From a virus: DNA of 30,436 nt. The notes under the pieces were generated by a model. The model saw only the letters and a list, made by a program, of their open reading frames with translations. It did not search any database and had not been told where the DNA came from. A program made the position numbers and the translations under genes. Shown in pieces: positions 8,875 through 16,321 of the stretch (its first letter is position 1; each line of letters starts with the position of its first letter). The stretch lies in IMG/VR virus record IMGVR_UViG_3300010883_000265, positions 1-30,436 of that record; one strand, 5' to 3'.

Positions 8875-9417
8875 CTATCCCTCTTCGGTAGCTTCCACAG
8901 GATCGGGCTCGCGGAGGCCTGCCTCGATCTCCGCTTGCTTGGCGTTCTCCTCTGCTGTCGCGGCAGATTTACGTGCTCGCTCTGCGTTCTCCCGGGCCTT
9001 CTTCACCTGGGCTTCCTGTGCGATCCTTTCGGCCTCTTCTCTCTCGAGGCGCTTCTCTTCTTTGGCTGCCGCCTTCAGGGCCTCCTCTGCGCGTTCTCCC
9101 GCTACCACCGCAGCCTGCTCGAGGTGTGGCTGGATTGCTACAGCGACCTCGAAAGCGTTCTCCGCGATCACTTCAAGCAGCCTCGCCACAGATCGATTCG
9201 TTTCCAGTTCCTCTGCCCTGCGGAAAACGTGAGGATACCGTTTCAGCAAATCCGAAACAGAAGTGTCGTGGACCTCTACGACCCTGCGTCCACCATACTT
9301 CGCGTTGGGTACAAACTCGAGAACCCTTCCATCGGCGCTCTGCTTGAAGTCTTCTTCCTTCTCGATGTATTCATACAGTTCTGGCTCTTCGAGTCTCAAG
9401 AATACTGGGTCGGGCAT
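8875..9417 (-). CDS. Coiled-coil structural protein
   Basis: This 180-residue protein has an N-terminal domain of about 85 residues, then a long Ala/Glu/Lys/Arg-rich helix from about residue 90 to 170 that should form a coiled coil. The family is not recognised. The start at 9417 follows an AGGAG ribosome-binding site, and the gene ends flush with the adaptor start (TAG then ATG). It lies between the tRNA and the adaptor gene in the virion module. Candidate roles are a head completion or internal scaffold-like protein, but I see no diagnostic motif. Confidence 0.8.
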   Translation of the reverse strand: MPDPVFLRLEEPELYEYIEKEEDFKQSADGRVLEFVPNAKYGGRRVVEVHDTSVSDLLKRYPHVFRRAEELETNRSVARLLEVIAENAFEVAVAIQPHLEQAAVVAGERAEEALKAAAKEEKRLEREEAERIAQEAQVKKARENAERARKSAATAEENAKQAEIEAGLREPDPVEATEEG

Positions 9418-9439
9418 ATGCTTACAATCTCCTGTGAAG

Positions 9440-9514
9440 TGGTGGCGGGGGTCGGACTCGAACCGACAACCTCCTGGGCATGAGCCAAGCGATCTGCCAT
9501 TGATCTACCCCGCA
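9440..9514 (-). tRNA. tRNA-Met(CAU), CCA encoded, initiator-like
   Basis: A complete cloverleaf can be drawn (75 nt with CCA): acceptor TGCGGGG/CCCCGCC, U8 A9, D-stem GATC/GATC with loop AATGGCA, anticodon stem CTTGG/CCAGG with loop CTCATGC (anticodon CAU, U33 present), variable loop AGGTT, T-stem GTCGG/CCGAC with loop TTCGAGT, discriminator A, and encoded CCA. Position 1 does not pair with 72 (U1-C72) and the D-stem has A11-U24; both are hallmarks of bacterial initiator tRNA. The anticodon stem has only two of the three consecutive G-C pairs of initiators, and position 37 is G rather than the usual A. A tRNA-Ile2 read by lysidine is the alternative. Confidence 0.9.
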
Positions 9515-9523
9515 TCACTGTTA

Positions 9524-9554
9524 AGGAGGTGGAGGTTTGCGGCCTCCACCTCCT
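9524..9554 (-). terminator. Strong hairpin between secreted-protein gene and tRNA
   Basis: A perfect inverted repeat of 12 bp (9524-9535 with 9543-9554) and a 7-nt loop lies just after the stop of the 9561-10103 gene. No U-run follows, only TTAACAG. It may be an attenuator, an mRNA 3'-end stabiliser or an RNase processing site for release of the tRNA rather than a simple intrinsic terminator. Confidence 0.55.
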
Positions 9555-9560
9555 CGGCAA

Positions 9561-10103
9561 TTACCGGTTTTTGAACAACACGTAGGGACGGATGGCGATC
9601 TGAAGCGAATCGGTTGGGGCGGCGCCTGTAATGGGATCAAGTATGAGTCGAATGAACTTGTATCCATTGAAGGAGCCTACAGTCAATCCGTTTGCCGCAG
9701 CCTGCGAGGTGAAGACGAGGTTTTCGTCAGTAGCGGCAGCAGCCTCCAGCAGGGTGTCAATGACAGTCTTCCCTGACCAGATTACACCATCGAACGATCC
9801 CTCGAAATGGATAGCTACATCATCGGCATTGAGCAGATCGGTCTTATCGATCCGGAAGCCGACTACATCGGCGCCCCAGACATCGAGATAAGGCCCCACC
9901 ATCGTGTCCTGGACAACACCTACCAGCGTGTCCAGCTGTGCCTTGCTTCCCTGCATACTGAAGTAGAAATCAGAGCGGCCAGATTCGGCTCGGTCACCTT
10001 GATCCCCGTTGCCGCGTCCTAATGATGTTCTCTGTGCATCAGCAGTCGAAACTGCCACCAGGCAAAACATCAGAAGGATCAGAATGAGCTTGAAGCGTTT
10101 CAC
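9561..10103 (-). CDS. Secreted protein next to the capsid gene
   Basis: This 180-residue protein starts at a GTG (10103) nine bases after AAGGAG. It has a clear signal peptide ending in an AxA site (VSTADA, then QRT). The mature part has a Gly/Arg-rich linker, then a beta-rich domain with FEGSFDGVIW and a C-terminal strand DSLQIAIRPYVLF. It sits directly after the major capsid gene, where a decoration or head-stabilising protein would be expected, but the signal peptide argues for export. The leader and first codons (AATAACC, then TGAAACGCTTC) are nearly the same as those of the fibre-like gene. The family is not recognised. A distant relation to the 7659-8126 product is possible. Confidence 0.85.
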   Translation of the reverse strand: MKRFKLILILLMFCLVAVSTADAQRTSLGRGNGDQGDRAESGRSDFYFSMQGSKAQLDTLVGVVQDTMVGPYLDVWGADVVGFRIDKTDLLNADDVAIHFEGSFDGVIWSGKTVIDTLLEAAAATDENLVFTSQAAANGLTVGSFNGYKFIRLILDPITGAAPTDSLQIAIRPYVLFKNR

Positions 10104-10147
10104 GGTTATTCTCCTTCTTTCGGGTGGAAAGTTAGCGAGCTGCTTAT

Positions 10148-11356
10148 TTAGAAGCTCTTGTTTGACACGTTCGTCCAGAAGATACCGCTCGACTGGTTTT
10201 CGTCGGCTGCTGCGTCATCACGCGTGAAACTCTGACGCACGATGCCGTTGCAGATGTGGAGGCCTTCGTTGACTTCGTTTCCGTAGTCATCGTAGGTGTC
10301 CTTGATGAAAATCGCCTGCACGTTGTCAGGCGTGCCTTCGATTTCCGTCCCGAATCCACCGTTGGCCCAACCGATCGCCCTGGCACCGAGTGCTACCATG
10401 CCGTGGTGGTCGTTTGTGAGATCGGTGTATCCGGCGGTGGCAGAAACCTGCGATCCGTCCCAGACGCGAGTCGTGGAATAGGTGCAGAGGCCCCGGTAAT
10501 ACGCCTCACGCTTGTAGAACAGCGGATGGCGCTCCATCTCCTTTTCAGAAGCCACAGGCCGTATGGCGTCCTTCTGGAGCTCCCAGAAGCGGTTGTCACG
10601 GCACAAGTCCGTGTACTGCGCCTCGGACATCACAATAACCCCCATCGCCTTGCCTCTGGGGTCTTTCATCATCGTGATGGGGTTGGCGCGGTTGGTGAAC
10701 CATTCACAGATATAGTCCAGGAGGACCGTATCTGCCTTCTCCGTGGAGCCAGGGACGCCACGGTCTCCAGAAGGCTCCGTGTAATGGTAGTTGTTCGGAT
10801 GGACCTCGGCGCTGTAATGCGTCAGGTCGATGAGGTGGCCGGCTGCTCCGAGGTAGATACTGTTCCAGATATCTTCCTCGATGTAGTCGACGGCCTTCAG
10901 GATGTTGGCGTTGCGGATTTCTGTCTTCTTCATCGCGGCTGTGCGCTTGGAACTCATCAGTCCAATGACTTCTGTTGCCAGACGCCACTGGTCGATAATC
11001 ACATCCAAGTAGCCGAGCGCCAAACTGCCTGCGTTGCCTCGGAGTGTGGAGTTTCCTGTCGTACGCACTGCTGTGGTCTTGTCGATCCAGGTGATACGCA
11101 CCCTGTCGCCATTGGCTTCGGGGTTGCTGGTGGTGAGACCTTCTCCGGGCTGGATCTGGCCCCGCTCGAGGTCGGTGTACATTGCAATGGGCGCATTCAC
11201 ATCCTGCGCGGGTAGGCCCTTGGAGCCTGTTGCGTGGGCGACAAAGTTGTTTGCCAACCACCAATTCTCCTCGAAATTCTGTCTCTGGAACTTGTTACTC
11301 CATCGCTTGACTGTCGAGTTTGATGTCGACAGATATCCAGTTGTATCGGCTGCCAT
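10148..11356 (-). CDS. Major capsid protein, N4 gp56-like (DUF4043)
   Basis: At 402 residues this has the length and pattern of N4 gp56-family major capsid proteins with the HK97-type fold. Typical features are an early DLERGQIQPGEG region (about 62-73), a RVRITWIDKTTAVRTTGN block (about 85-102), and helix segments around SSKRTAAMKKTEIRNAN followed by EDIWNSIYLGAAG. An aromatic-rich second half contains VIVMSEAQYTDLCRD. The start follows AAGGAGATAGGAC. It is preceded by a scaffold-like gene and a strong hairpin, the usual order scaffold then capsid. The N-terminus shows no signal peptide. The call is based on remembered family features. Confidence 0.85.
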   Translation of the reverse strand: MAADTTGYLSTSNSTVKRWSNKFQRQNFEENWWLANNFVAHATGSKGLPAQDVNAPIAMYTDLERGQIQPGEGLTTSNPEANGDRVRITWIDKTTAVRTTGNSTLRGNAGSLALGYLDVIIDQWRLATEVIGLMSSKRTAAMKKTEIRNANILKAVDYIEEDIWNSIYLGAAGHLIDLTHYSAEVHPNNYHYTEPSGDRGVPGSTEKADTVLLDYICEWFTNRANPITMMKDPRGKAMGVIVMSEAQYTDLCRDNRFWELQKDAIRPVASEKEMERHPLFYKREAYYRGLCTYSTTRVWDGSQVSATAGYTDLTNDHHGMVALGARAIGWANGGFGTEIEGTPDNVQAIFIKDTYDDYGNEVNEGLHICNGIVRQSFTRDDAAADENQSSGIFWTNVSNKSF

Positions 11357-11380
11357 TGTCCTATCTCCTTAGTTTTAAGG

Positions 11381-11410
11381 GGACAGGCTCTCTATTCCGA
11401 TCGCCTGTCC
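11381..11410 (-). terminator. Hairpin between scaffold and major capsid genes
   Basis: The inverted repeat GGACAGGC/GCCTGTCC (8 bp, loop of 14) lies between the scaffold stop and the capsid ribosome-binding site. There is no U-run, so an mRNA-processing or stability element that raises capsid expression is more likely than termination. Confidence 0.45.
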
Positions 11411-11411
11411 A

Positions 11412-12272
11412 CTATACTGCGTGTCCGGAGTTGAGGAATTTATCCTCTCTCTCGGTTGACATTGAATTGAATAGACGTTCCGCTTCTGGCGCTGACATTG
11501 AATTGATGGTTTCCTGGATTTCCGCATCGCTCATTTCGTTCGGATCGAGCGTCTGCGAACTCCTGCCTCGAGGGGTCGTAGTCTGTACAGCGTCTCTGAG
11601 ATTGCCAAGGGCATCGCGTTCCCGGGCCCGAACATTCTGCGTCTTCAGCAAAGCGTTCGTTTCGGGGTTCTTTTGAGCCTCGGCTAAAATGTCTTCACGA
11701 GTGACGGTGCCTTGTGGTCCAGATCCAGCACCTTTATTGTGAAGGGTATTGAGACGCGGCAGCAGTAGCCTGTAGGTGTCTGAGTCAAGGAAGTCGGGAT
11801 ATTCCTCACGGAAAGCGTTTCCAGATTCGTTCGACAGCTTATACCGCGTGTTCGCCTCCGCTGCCGCCTTCTCTTTCGCACGTTCTTCCCTGTCTTCCTT
11901 CAGCTGCCTGCGGACATCCGATACGTCCTGCTTGGTCCTTATCTGGTCAGCCTGGAACTCTTCTTCCTGTTCGACCGGATCGTAGACCTGGACTGCATCT
12001 TCCTCGGGCTCTTCATCAACTCCACCTGCGGTCCTGAGAGCTTTCATCACCTTGTCGTAGTTTCCTGAGACTTCAGTGACCTTGCCGCTGAGTTTCTCGT
12101 TCTCTTTTCTCAGGTCGGCGCTCTCTCTACGCATCTTCGCAAAAGCGCGAGCGTCTTTCTGCGATGAGTCGCCCGAGGTGCGCTCTGAGCCTTCGCCTTC
12201 AGACTCGTCTTCAGGAATTCCATCTTCCTGCTGCTCGGATCCTTCCTCTTCAAAATCTTCATCTGGTTCCAT
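11412..12272 (-). CDS. Probable scaffolding protein
   Basis: This 286-residue, highly charged protein has a very acidic N-terminus (Glu/Asp/Ser-rich over the first 40 residues). Helical, coiled-coil segments lie near 40-75 (AFAKMRRESADLRKENEKL) and 95-140, and an NEMSDAEIQETINSMS-like region lies near the end. This composition, and the position immediately before the major capsid gene, fit an internal scaffold that guides procapsid assembly. The start at 12272 follows AAAGGAGATAGTGCTTT. No sequence motif is diagnostic, since scaffolds are poorly conserved. The 126 bases between it and the upstream secreted protein hold no gene that I can support. Confidence 0.7.
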   Translation of the reverse strand: MEPDEDFEEEGSEQQEDGIPEDESEGEGSERTSGDSSQKDARAFAKMRRESADLRKENEKLSGKVTEVSGNYDKVMKALRTAGGVDEEPEEDAVQVYDPVEQEEEFQADQIRTKQDVSDVRRQLKEDREERAKEKAAAEANTRYKLSNESGNAFREEYPDFLDSDTYRLLLPRLNTLHNKGAGSGPQGTVTREDILAEAQKNPETNALLKTQNVRARERDALGNLRDAVQTTTPRGRSSQTLDPNEMSDAEIQETINSMSAPEAERLFNSMSTEREDKFLNSGHAV

Positions 12273-12398
12273 AAAGCACTATCTCCTTTGAGCTCCGCTC
12301 GAGTGGTTTACCCGCCACTGTCGGGTGTGCAGAGCGTAGAGAACTCTCGCAAAAGGCGTCTTCCGGAAGAGGCGAGGTCTCCTCCGGGCCGTGGATTG

Positions 12399-13199
12399 CT
12401 ACTGCCTACCTCTCTTGCCTCCCTTACGCTTGATTCTCATCCTTACTTTTCCATCTGCGTTAGCCGTGCCGCCAAGCCCATATACAGCCAAAAAGCCTTG
12501 GGCCCTGCTGACTCCTGGGAAGGAGCCGTTCTCTAAATTCACGTTGAGAATGTGCTCGGTGGACTCGCCAAGGGTTGCTGGTAGCAAGATCCTGTCGAGG
12601 ACATTGTAGCCTGTCTTCCCGGATGTCCCTCTGGAGCCCTGCCAATCGTGATACCATCGCAGTTCGAAGTTTACCGTGCCTGTGGTAGAGGTCACTCCAG
12701 CCTGCCAGAGTTCCACCTGTGCCAGTTCGTGCTTTCCAGGGAAATAATGGGCGGTGTAGTCTTGGGTCTTGCCTACGGCAATTTCAGATATGTGGGTGTC
12801 GCCTGTGGCCCGGCGTATTCCAAGGGCCGCTGTCAGGGCGTGTCCGGAGTCGATTCTGGCAGATTCGTAGTAAAGGTATTTTTTTACCGTTGGGACTACA
12901 TTTGTGCCAGAAAACCTCACATACTCTTCGTGGTATGTTGAATCTGCAAGGATACCACCTATGATCACCCTGCCACTGTCAGCGGCAGCAGCAGGAAGAA
13001 TTTCAATGGAATCTGTTGCGGCAATCTGCGCGAAAGCCCCATCGAGAGCGACGATCTCGTAGGCACCGTCGAGGTCAGCGTCTTCCGCGTAAATAGAGAC
13101 GCCGCTGTCGAAGAACCCTGTCTTGTCTATGGCTGTGGCTCCACACAACAGGAGCGCCAGGCCGACGATTATCCAGCTACGCTGCTTGAGGTTGCTCAT
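12399..13199 (-). CDS. Secreted beta-rich protein between portal and scaffold
   Basis: This 266-residue protein starts at 13199 after AAGGAGATGGGTA, overlapping the end of the portal gene by 23 bases. Residues 1-24 form a signal peptide: Lys/Arg start, WIIVGLALLLCGATA core, likely cut before IDK. A Cys in LLLC could make it a lipoprotein, but the lipobox is poor. The mature part is beta-rich with a basic C-terminal tail (MRIKRKGGKRGRQ). It lies inside the packaging/capsid block, where an export signal is unexpected. No family is recognised. Host-surface modification, superinfection exclusion, or a virion protein with unusual biogenesis are all possible. Confidence 0.8.
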   Translation of the reverse strand: MSNLKQRSWIIVGLALLLCGATAIDKTGFFDSGVSIYAEDADLDGAYEIVALDGAFAQIAATDSIEILPAAAADSGRVIIGGILADSTYHEEYVRFSGTNVVPTVKKYLYYESARIDSGHALTAALGIRRATGDTHISEIAVGKTQDYTAHYFPGKHELAQVELWQAGVTSTTGTVNFELRWYHDWQGSRGTSGKTGYNVLDRILLPATLGESTEHILNVNLENGSFPGVSRAQGFLAVYGLGGTANADGKVRMRIKRKGGKRGRQ

Positions 13200-15441
13200 T
13201 ACCCATCTCCTTTTGTGCGCCACCGGCGCGGTTCATCATTTCATTGAGTGCTTCGGGGGTTACCCCGTCATTGCCCATAGCCTCGAGCATGATCTGTGCT
13301 ACTTGTGGGTTCTGCGCTGCGCGTATCAAGACCGACTCTGGGGTGTCTTCTTCCATCATCTTCTTGAAAGCAGCCATTTGTTTCAAGGTGTCGTTGCGCT
13401 CTCTGATGCGACTGAGCAGTTCTCTCTTGTTGTTCAGATCGGGGTCGTGCTCGATGACCTCCTGCTCGTCCACGATTCCCAATTCGTAGTATTTCAGCAT
13501 CTTCTCGTGCATCTCGGCTTTGCCTCGGGCCTGGTTCGACTGTATCCCTATCTTGACATCCCACTCAGCCGTAGACCAATCGGGGATGAGCATCTGTGGC
13601 TCTTTGGGTTCTTCTCCCGGTTCGAAGTCGTCGAGGCGAGCCACGCCTAACTTGGGCTCTTCCCCCTCCTCCGTATGGTATTCCCAGGCCATAGTGTAGG
13701 ACTGCAGGTCATCGGAGATCCGCAGGGCATCCTCGTGGCTGTAGAACTGCTGGATGTTCTTTACGTGGTTCTCTCCCCAATAGGTCACAGCGTATTCGAT
13801 GTTGCGCTGGATGTTCACCAAGGCTGAATCGCCTGCCTCGAGCAGTTCCTGGATAGCCTTTCCGGAAGTGCCATAAGGCATCCCGCCTCGCTGCACCTGG
13901 GCGACTGAGGCTATCTCGTCAATTAATTGCCGGATCCAATCCACAAACTGCAACAGCTGTGTGGGAAGCTCTCCAGGCGTCACCTCGTGGTATACTTCGT
14001 TGGCCTTGAAGCCTTCTTCGAGTACCAGCGTCCACCCGGGCTCAGACACAATCTGTTCTATCCTGGAACGCTGCGAGGCGATGATCCCGGCTTTCTGTAT
14101 GATCCTGCCTGGGTTGTTCACCCTGGCCGCATTATCCTGGATGAGCGTCACGTTCCTGTTGATCAGATCCTGCGGGACAATCAGCTGGTCGATTGCTCCA
14201 TAGGGGCAAGGGCCGTGTCCGCGACGAAGCATGCCTGCGAAGAAGCAGTCGACCCACCGTCCGTGGCGGTGCTTGCTCTTGGTGTGGTACAGCAAGACAT
14301 CGCCAACCACTGCGGCTATCCAGGTGCTCTCGTCGACAATGGGCAGGATATCATAGATGAAGTCTCCACCTTCGTCTTTTCCGGGTGGAGGGAGGTTGGC
14401 TGGGTCCATGAAGGCTCCTGGGTCACCGTAGTCGGAGAAGGCGTAATCTCTCGAGTCTTCACCTTCACCCATTTCTGGTAGCCGTGCGACCTCTGAGGCG
14501 CCTTCTACTCCGTCTTCGTCGAGATAGACCTTCAGGACGACATTGCGGGGCTCGAAGCGAACGTAGTTGTATTCGATTACCTTCAGCTTGTCCGAGGCTC
14601 TGGGCCTGTTCTCTCCTGCTTCACCATCAACAGTGCCTGCCCTCTGGGTGCTGTATGTCCCTCCGTCGTGCTCTTCCTCGACGGACGCCTTGGTATACAT
14701 ATCGTCTTTGCCGGCGTGGATAAGGGCTATGAGGTCAGACTTCTTGGGATGCTGGAATTGCAGCTTGGAACGAGCGATCTCCAGTTCCCGGGTGTAATAA
14801 GTGGGGCCATTCTGCCCGTTGAGCCTCTCGTCAGAACTGTCGGGGTCGAAGGCGTAACTCTTGGGATCTTCCACAGTGAAGACCAGGTCACCGTAGACTT
14901 CGCCGTATTTCTCGCTCCATCGCTTCTTGTATGGCTCGTATACCTCTCTCAAGATACCCAGGCCGCAGATGATCTGGTCCTGCACAGCATCCTGTATAAG
15001 GGTATCCAGATAGGATCGTGAGACGTTATATTCCACCAGGTCTTTCATTACCTGGGCGGCATCGTCTTTGTAGGTGTTGCGGCCTGAGATAGAAGCGGTG
15101 GGCTTTCCAGCTGTGAGGATGCCTGCTTTGGTGAGGAACCTGTGGATGATGAGGTTTAAAACGAGGTAAAAAATGTTCTGGTTTTTAGGCGCCTGCCTGC
15201 CGTAGACGTAGTCGTAGCAGGTGTTGGTGGTTTCGTACCAGTCCCGCATACCAAGACGGGCACGGACGTGATCGTCGATAACGAGCTTGACGATTTTGGT
15301 GTCTCGTATCGAATCGAGCGCATCCGTGGTCTTGACGGTGAGCTTCTCCGTGGTCGCCATCGACTGATCGGCTTCTTCGATCACTACCTCAGTCGATTCA
15401 GACGATTCGCTCGGAGTGTGGTTGGGTGGTGTCTGTGTCAT
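13177..15441 (-). CDS. Portal protein (P22 gp1-like)
   Basis: This 754-residue protein fits the large portal family of P22-like podoviruses in length and pattern. An N-terminal helix region contains WYETTNTCYDYVYGRQ (the DNA-entry wing), then FYLVLNLIIHRFLTKAGILTAGKP. A central block runs through DLVFTVEDPKSYAFDPDS. A C-terminal helical stem region contains LINRNVTLIQDNAARVNNPG and LLQFVDWIRQLIDEIASV, and the Gln/Met-rich C-terminal barrel ends in EMGNEQPQAA. Portals form the dodecameric ring at the capsid vertex and pass DNA from the terminase. The start is weakly supplied with a ribosome-binding site, but the gene has a 186-base leader containing a candidate promoter and a hairpin. Confidence 0.85.
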   Translation of the reverse strand: MTQTPPNHTPSESSESTEVVIEEADQSMATTEKLTVKTTDALDSIRDTKIVKLVIDDHVRARLGMRDWYETTNTCYDYVYGRQAPKNQNIFYLVLNLIIHRFLTKAGILTAGKPTASISGRNTYKDDAAQVMKDLVEYNVSRSYLDTLIQDAVQDQIICGLGILREVYEPYKKRWSEKYGEVYGDLVFTVEDPKSYAFDPDSSDERLNGQNGPTYYTRELEIARSKLQFQHPKKSDLIALIHAGKDDMYTKASVEEEHDGGTYSTQRAGTVDGEAGENRPRASDKLKVIEYNYVRFEPRNVVLKVYLDEDGVEGASEVARLPEMGEGEDSRDYAFSDYGDPGAFMDPANLPPPGKDEGGDFIYDILPIVDESTWIAAVVGDVLLYHTKSKHRHGRWVDCFFAGMLRRGHGPCPYGAIDQLIVPQDLINRNVTLIQDNAARVNNPGRIIQKAGIIASQRSRIEQIVSEPGWTLVLEEGFKANEVYHEVTPGELPTQLLQFVDWIRQLIDEIASVAQVQRGGMPYGTSGKAIQELLEAGDSALVNIQRNIEYAVTYWGENHVKNIQQFYSHEDALRISDDLQSYTMAWEYHTEEGEEPKLGVARLDDFEPGEEPKEPQMLIPDWSTAEWDVKIGIQSNQARGKAEMHEKMLKYYELGIVDEQEVIEHDPDLNNKRELLSRIRERNDTLKQMAAFKKMMEEDTPESVLIRAAQNPQVAQIMLEAMGNDGVTPEALNEMMNRAGGAQKEMGNEQPQAA

Positions 15442-15537
15442 ATTTGTTGGTTGGCGGGGGTATGGGATGGCGCAGTTGAGATCCCCGGAAACCGCCTGTT
15501 CTCCTGTCGATTACATAAAAACCTCTGGTGAAAGGGT

Positions 15538-15576
15538 GGGGGGCGCTGAAAGGGTTCAAATCTGACAACGCCCCCC
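15538..15576 (-). other. GC-rich hairpin in the portal leader
   Basis: GGGGGGCG/CGCCCCCC extended by three further pairs (one G-T wobble) forms an 11-bp stem (15538-15548 with 15566-15576) and a loop of 17. It lies about 100 bases before the portal start. No U-run directly follows, so it could be an attenuator or an mRNA-stabilising structure at the start of the late operon. Confidence 0.5.
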
Positions 15577-15602
15577 AAGGAGGCAATGCATGGTAGTGGT
15601 TC

Positions 15603-15631
15603 AATTTACGTCCGATTCGGCGTTTTGTTAA
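15603..15631 (-). promoter_or_regulatory. Candidate sigma70-like promoter before the portal gene
   Basis: On the minus strand TTAACA (15631-15626) is followed after 17 bases by TAAATT (15608-15603), a 5/6 and 4/6 match to the -35 and -10 boxes. It lies in one of the few larger intergenic gaps (186 bases), just before the virion module, where a late promoter would be expected. This is motif evidence only. Confidence 0.35.
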
Positions 15632-15891
15632 GAGGGTTTCACGAGACCGTTCCGTGAATCTTGCCGCTTCTTGGCCTTGTTGAAGGTGATGATGAATTCG
15701 GATGGAGGAGAGGCGGTGTTGCACTTGTGGTTCTCGCACCCCTCGTAGAATTTCCCTCGCTTATTCGCCGCCCTCATACCGAAATAGCAGTTGCCGCAGC
15801 CGATATCTTCTTCTTGTGGGTAGTATCCTGAATCGTCCCACTTCCAATATCGAAGCCTTCTACCTGGCCTTGTTTCTTTCCCGAATGCCAT
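15628..15891 (-). CDS. Small Cys4 protein
   Basis: This 87-residue protein has two paired cysteine clusters, CGNC (about residues 32-35) and CENHKC (about 52-57), separated by a short basic loop. The pattern suggests a zinc knuckle or ribbon. Both flanks are basic, consistent with nucleic-acid binding. The start at 15891 follows AAGGGGAGAGCG and overlaps the upstream gene by 32 bases. It is the last gene of the block of small genes before the portal leader. I recognise no family. A regulator of the switch to late genes is only a guess from position. Confidence 0.75.
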   Translation of the reverse strand: MAFGKETRPGRRLRYWKWDDSGYYPQEEDIGCGNCYFGMRAANKRGKFYEGCENHKCNTASPPSEFIITFNKAKKRQDSRNGLVKPS

Positions 15892-16321
15892 CGCTCTCCC
15901 CTTGCTGACGGTTGTTGGCCTTCTGTAGTCGTTTCAGTGCCTGGAGCCAGAAAGGATCATCCAGCTTCTCAGGTACCCGGAATTTCACAGCGTGAGTCGC
16001 CAGCACTTCCACTTCATAAGAGCGTTCACTGGCCATACGGAGGTTGTAATGGACATTGGACTTGTCTACGCCGTTCTTGTCGAGCCAGGCGTCGAGTTGC
16101 TTGTAGGTCACCTTGATCGACTTGTAGATGGCCCTCTTGAGTTTGTCTGTGGGTGCCACGGCCCTGTAGACCACTTTGATCTTCTGCCCTGGGGGGAAGT
16201 CCAGGTCTACGAGGTCGTCCCTGCCCTTCAGCGGCAAGTCGTTGAGATTCAGGAAATAGAATCCTAATTTGAGGAAATCTTCAGACAGGAGCTTGTAGTC
16301 CTCTCTCTCGAGTTCCATCAT
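15860..16321 (-). CDS. Hypothetical protein, alpha/beta
   Basis: This 153-residue soluble protein starts at an ATG overlapping the upstream TGA (ATGA coupling). It has an acidic, helical start (LEREDYKLLSEDFLKL) and a long Lys-rich helix region around residue 60-85 (KLKRAIYKSIKVTYKQLDAWLDKNG). A second half has beta segments and a basic C-terminus. No transmembrane segment is seen. The family is not recognised. It lies directly after a membrane-anchored coiled-coil protein with which it is translationally coupled. Confidence 0.75.
   Translation of the reverse strand: MMELEREDYKLLSEDFLKLGFYFLNLNDLPLKGRDDLVDLDFPPGQKIKVVYRAVAPTDKLKRAIYKSIKVTYKQLDAWLDKNGVDKSNVHYNLRMASERSYEVEVLATHAVKFRVPEKLDDPFWLQALKRLQKANNRQQGESDGIRERNKAR

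Noticed and set aside
10256-11215. 319-codon plus-strand open frame
   Set aside because: Antisense shadow of the major capsid gene, where the minus-strand product is clearly recognisable.
15398-15739. 113-codon minus-strand frame across the portal leader
   Set aside because: It covers the hairpin and candidate promoter, overlaps the start of the portal gene and the end of the Cys4 gene, and has a shadow-like composition and no ribosome-binding site.
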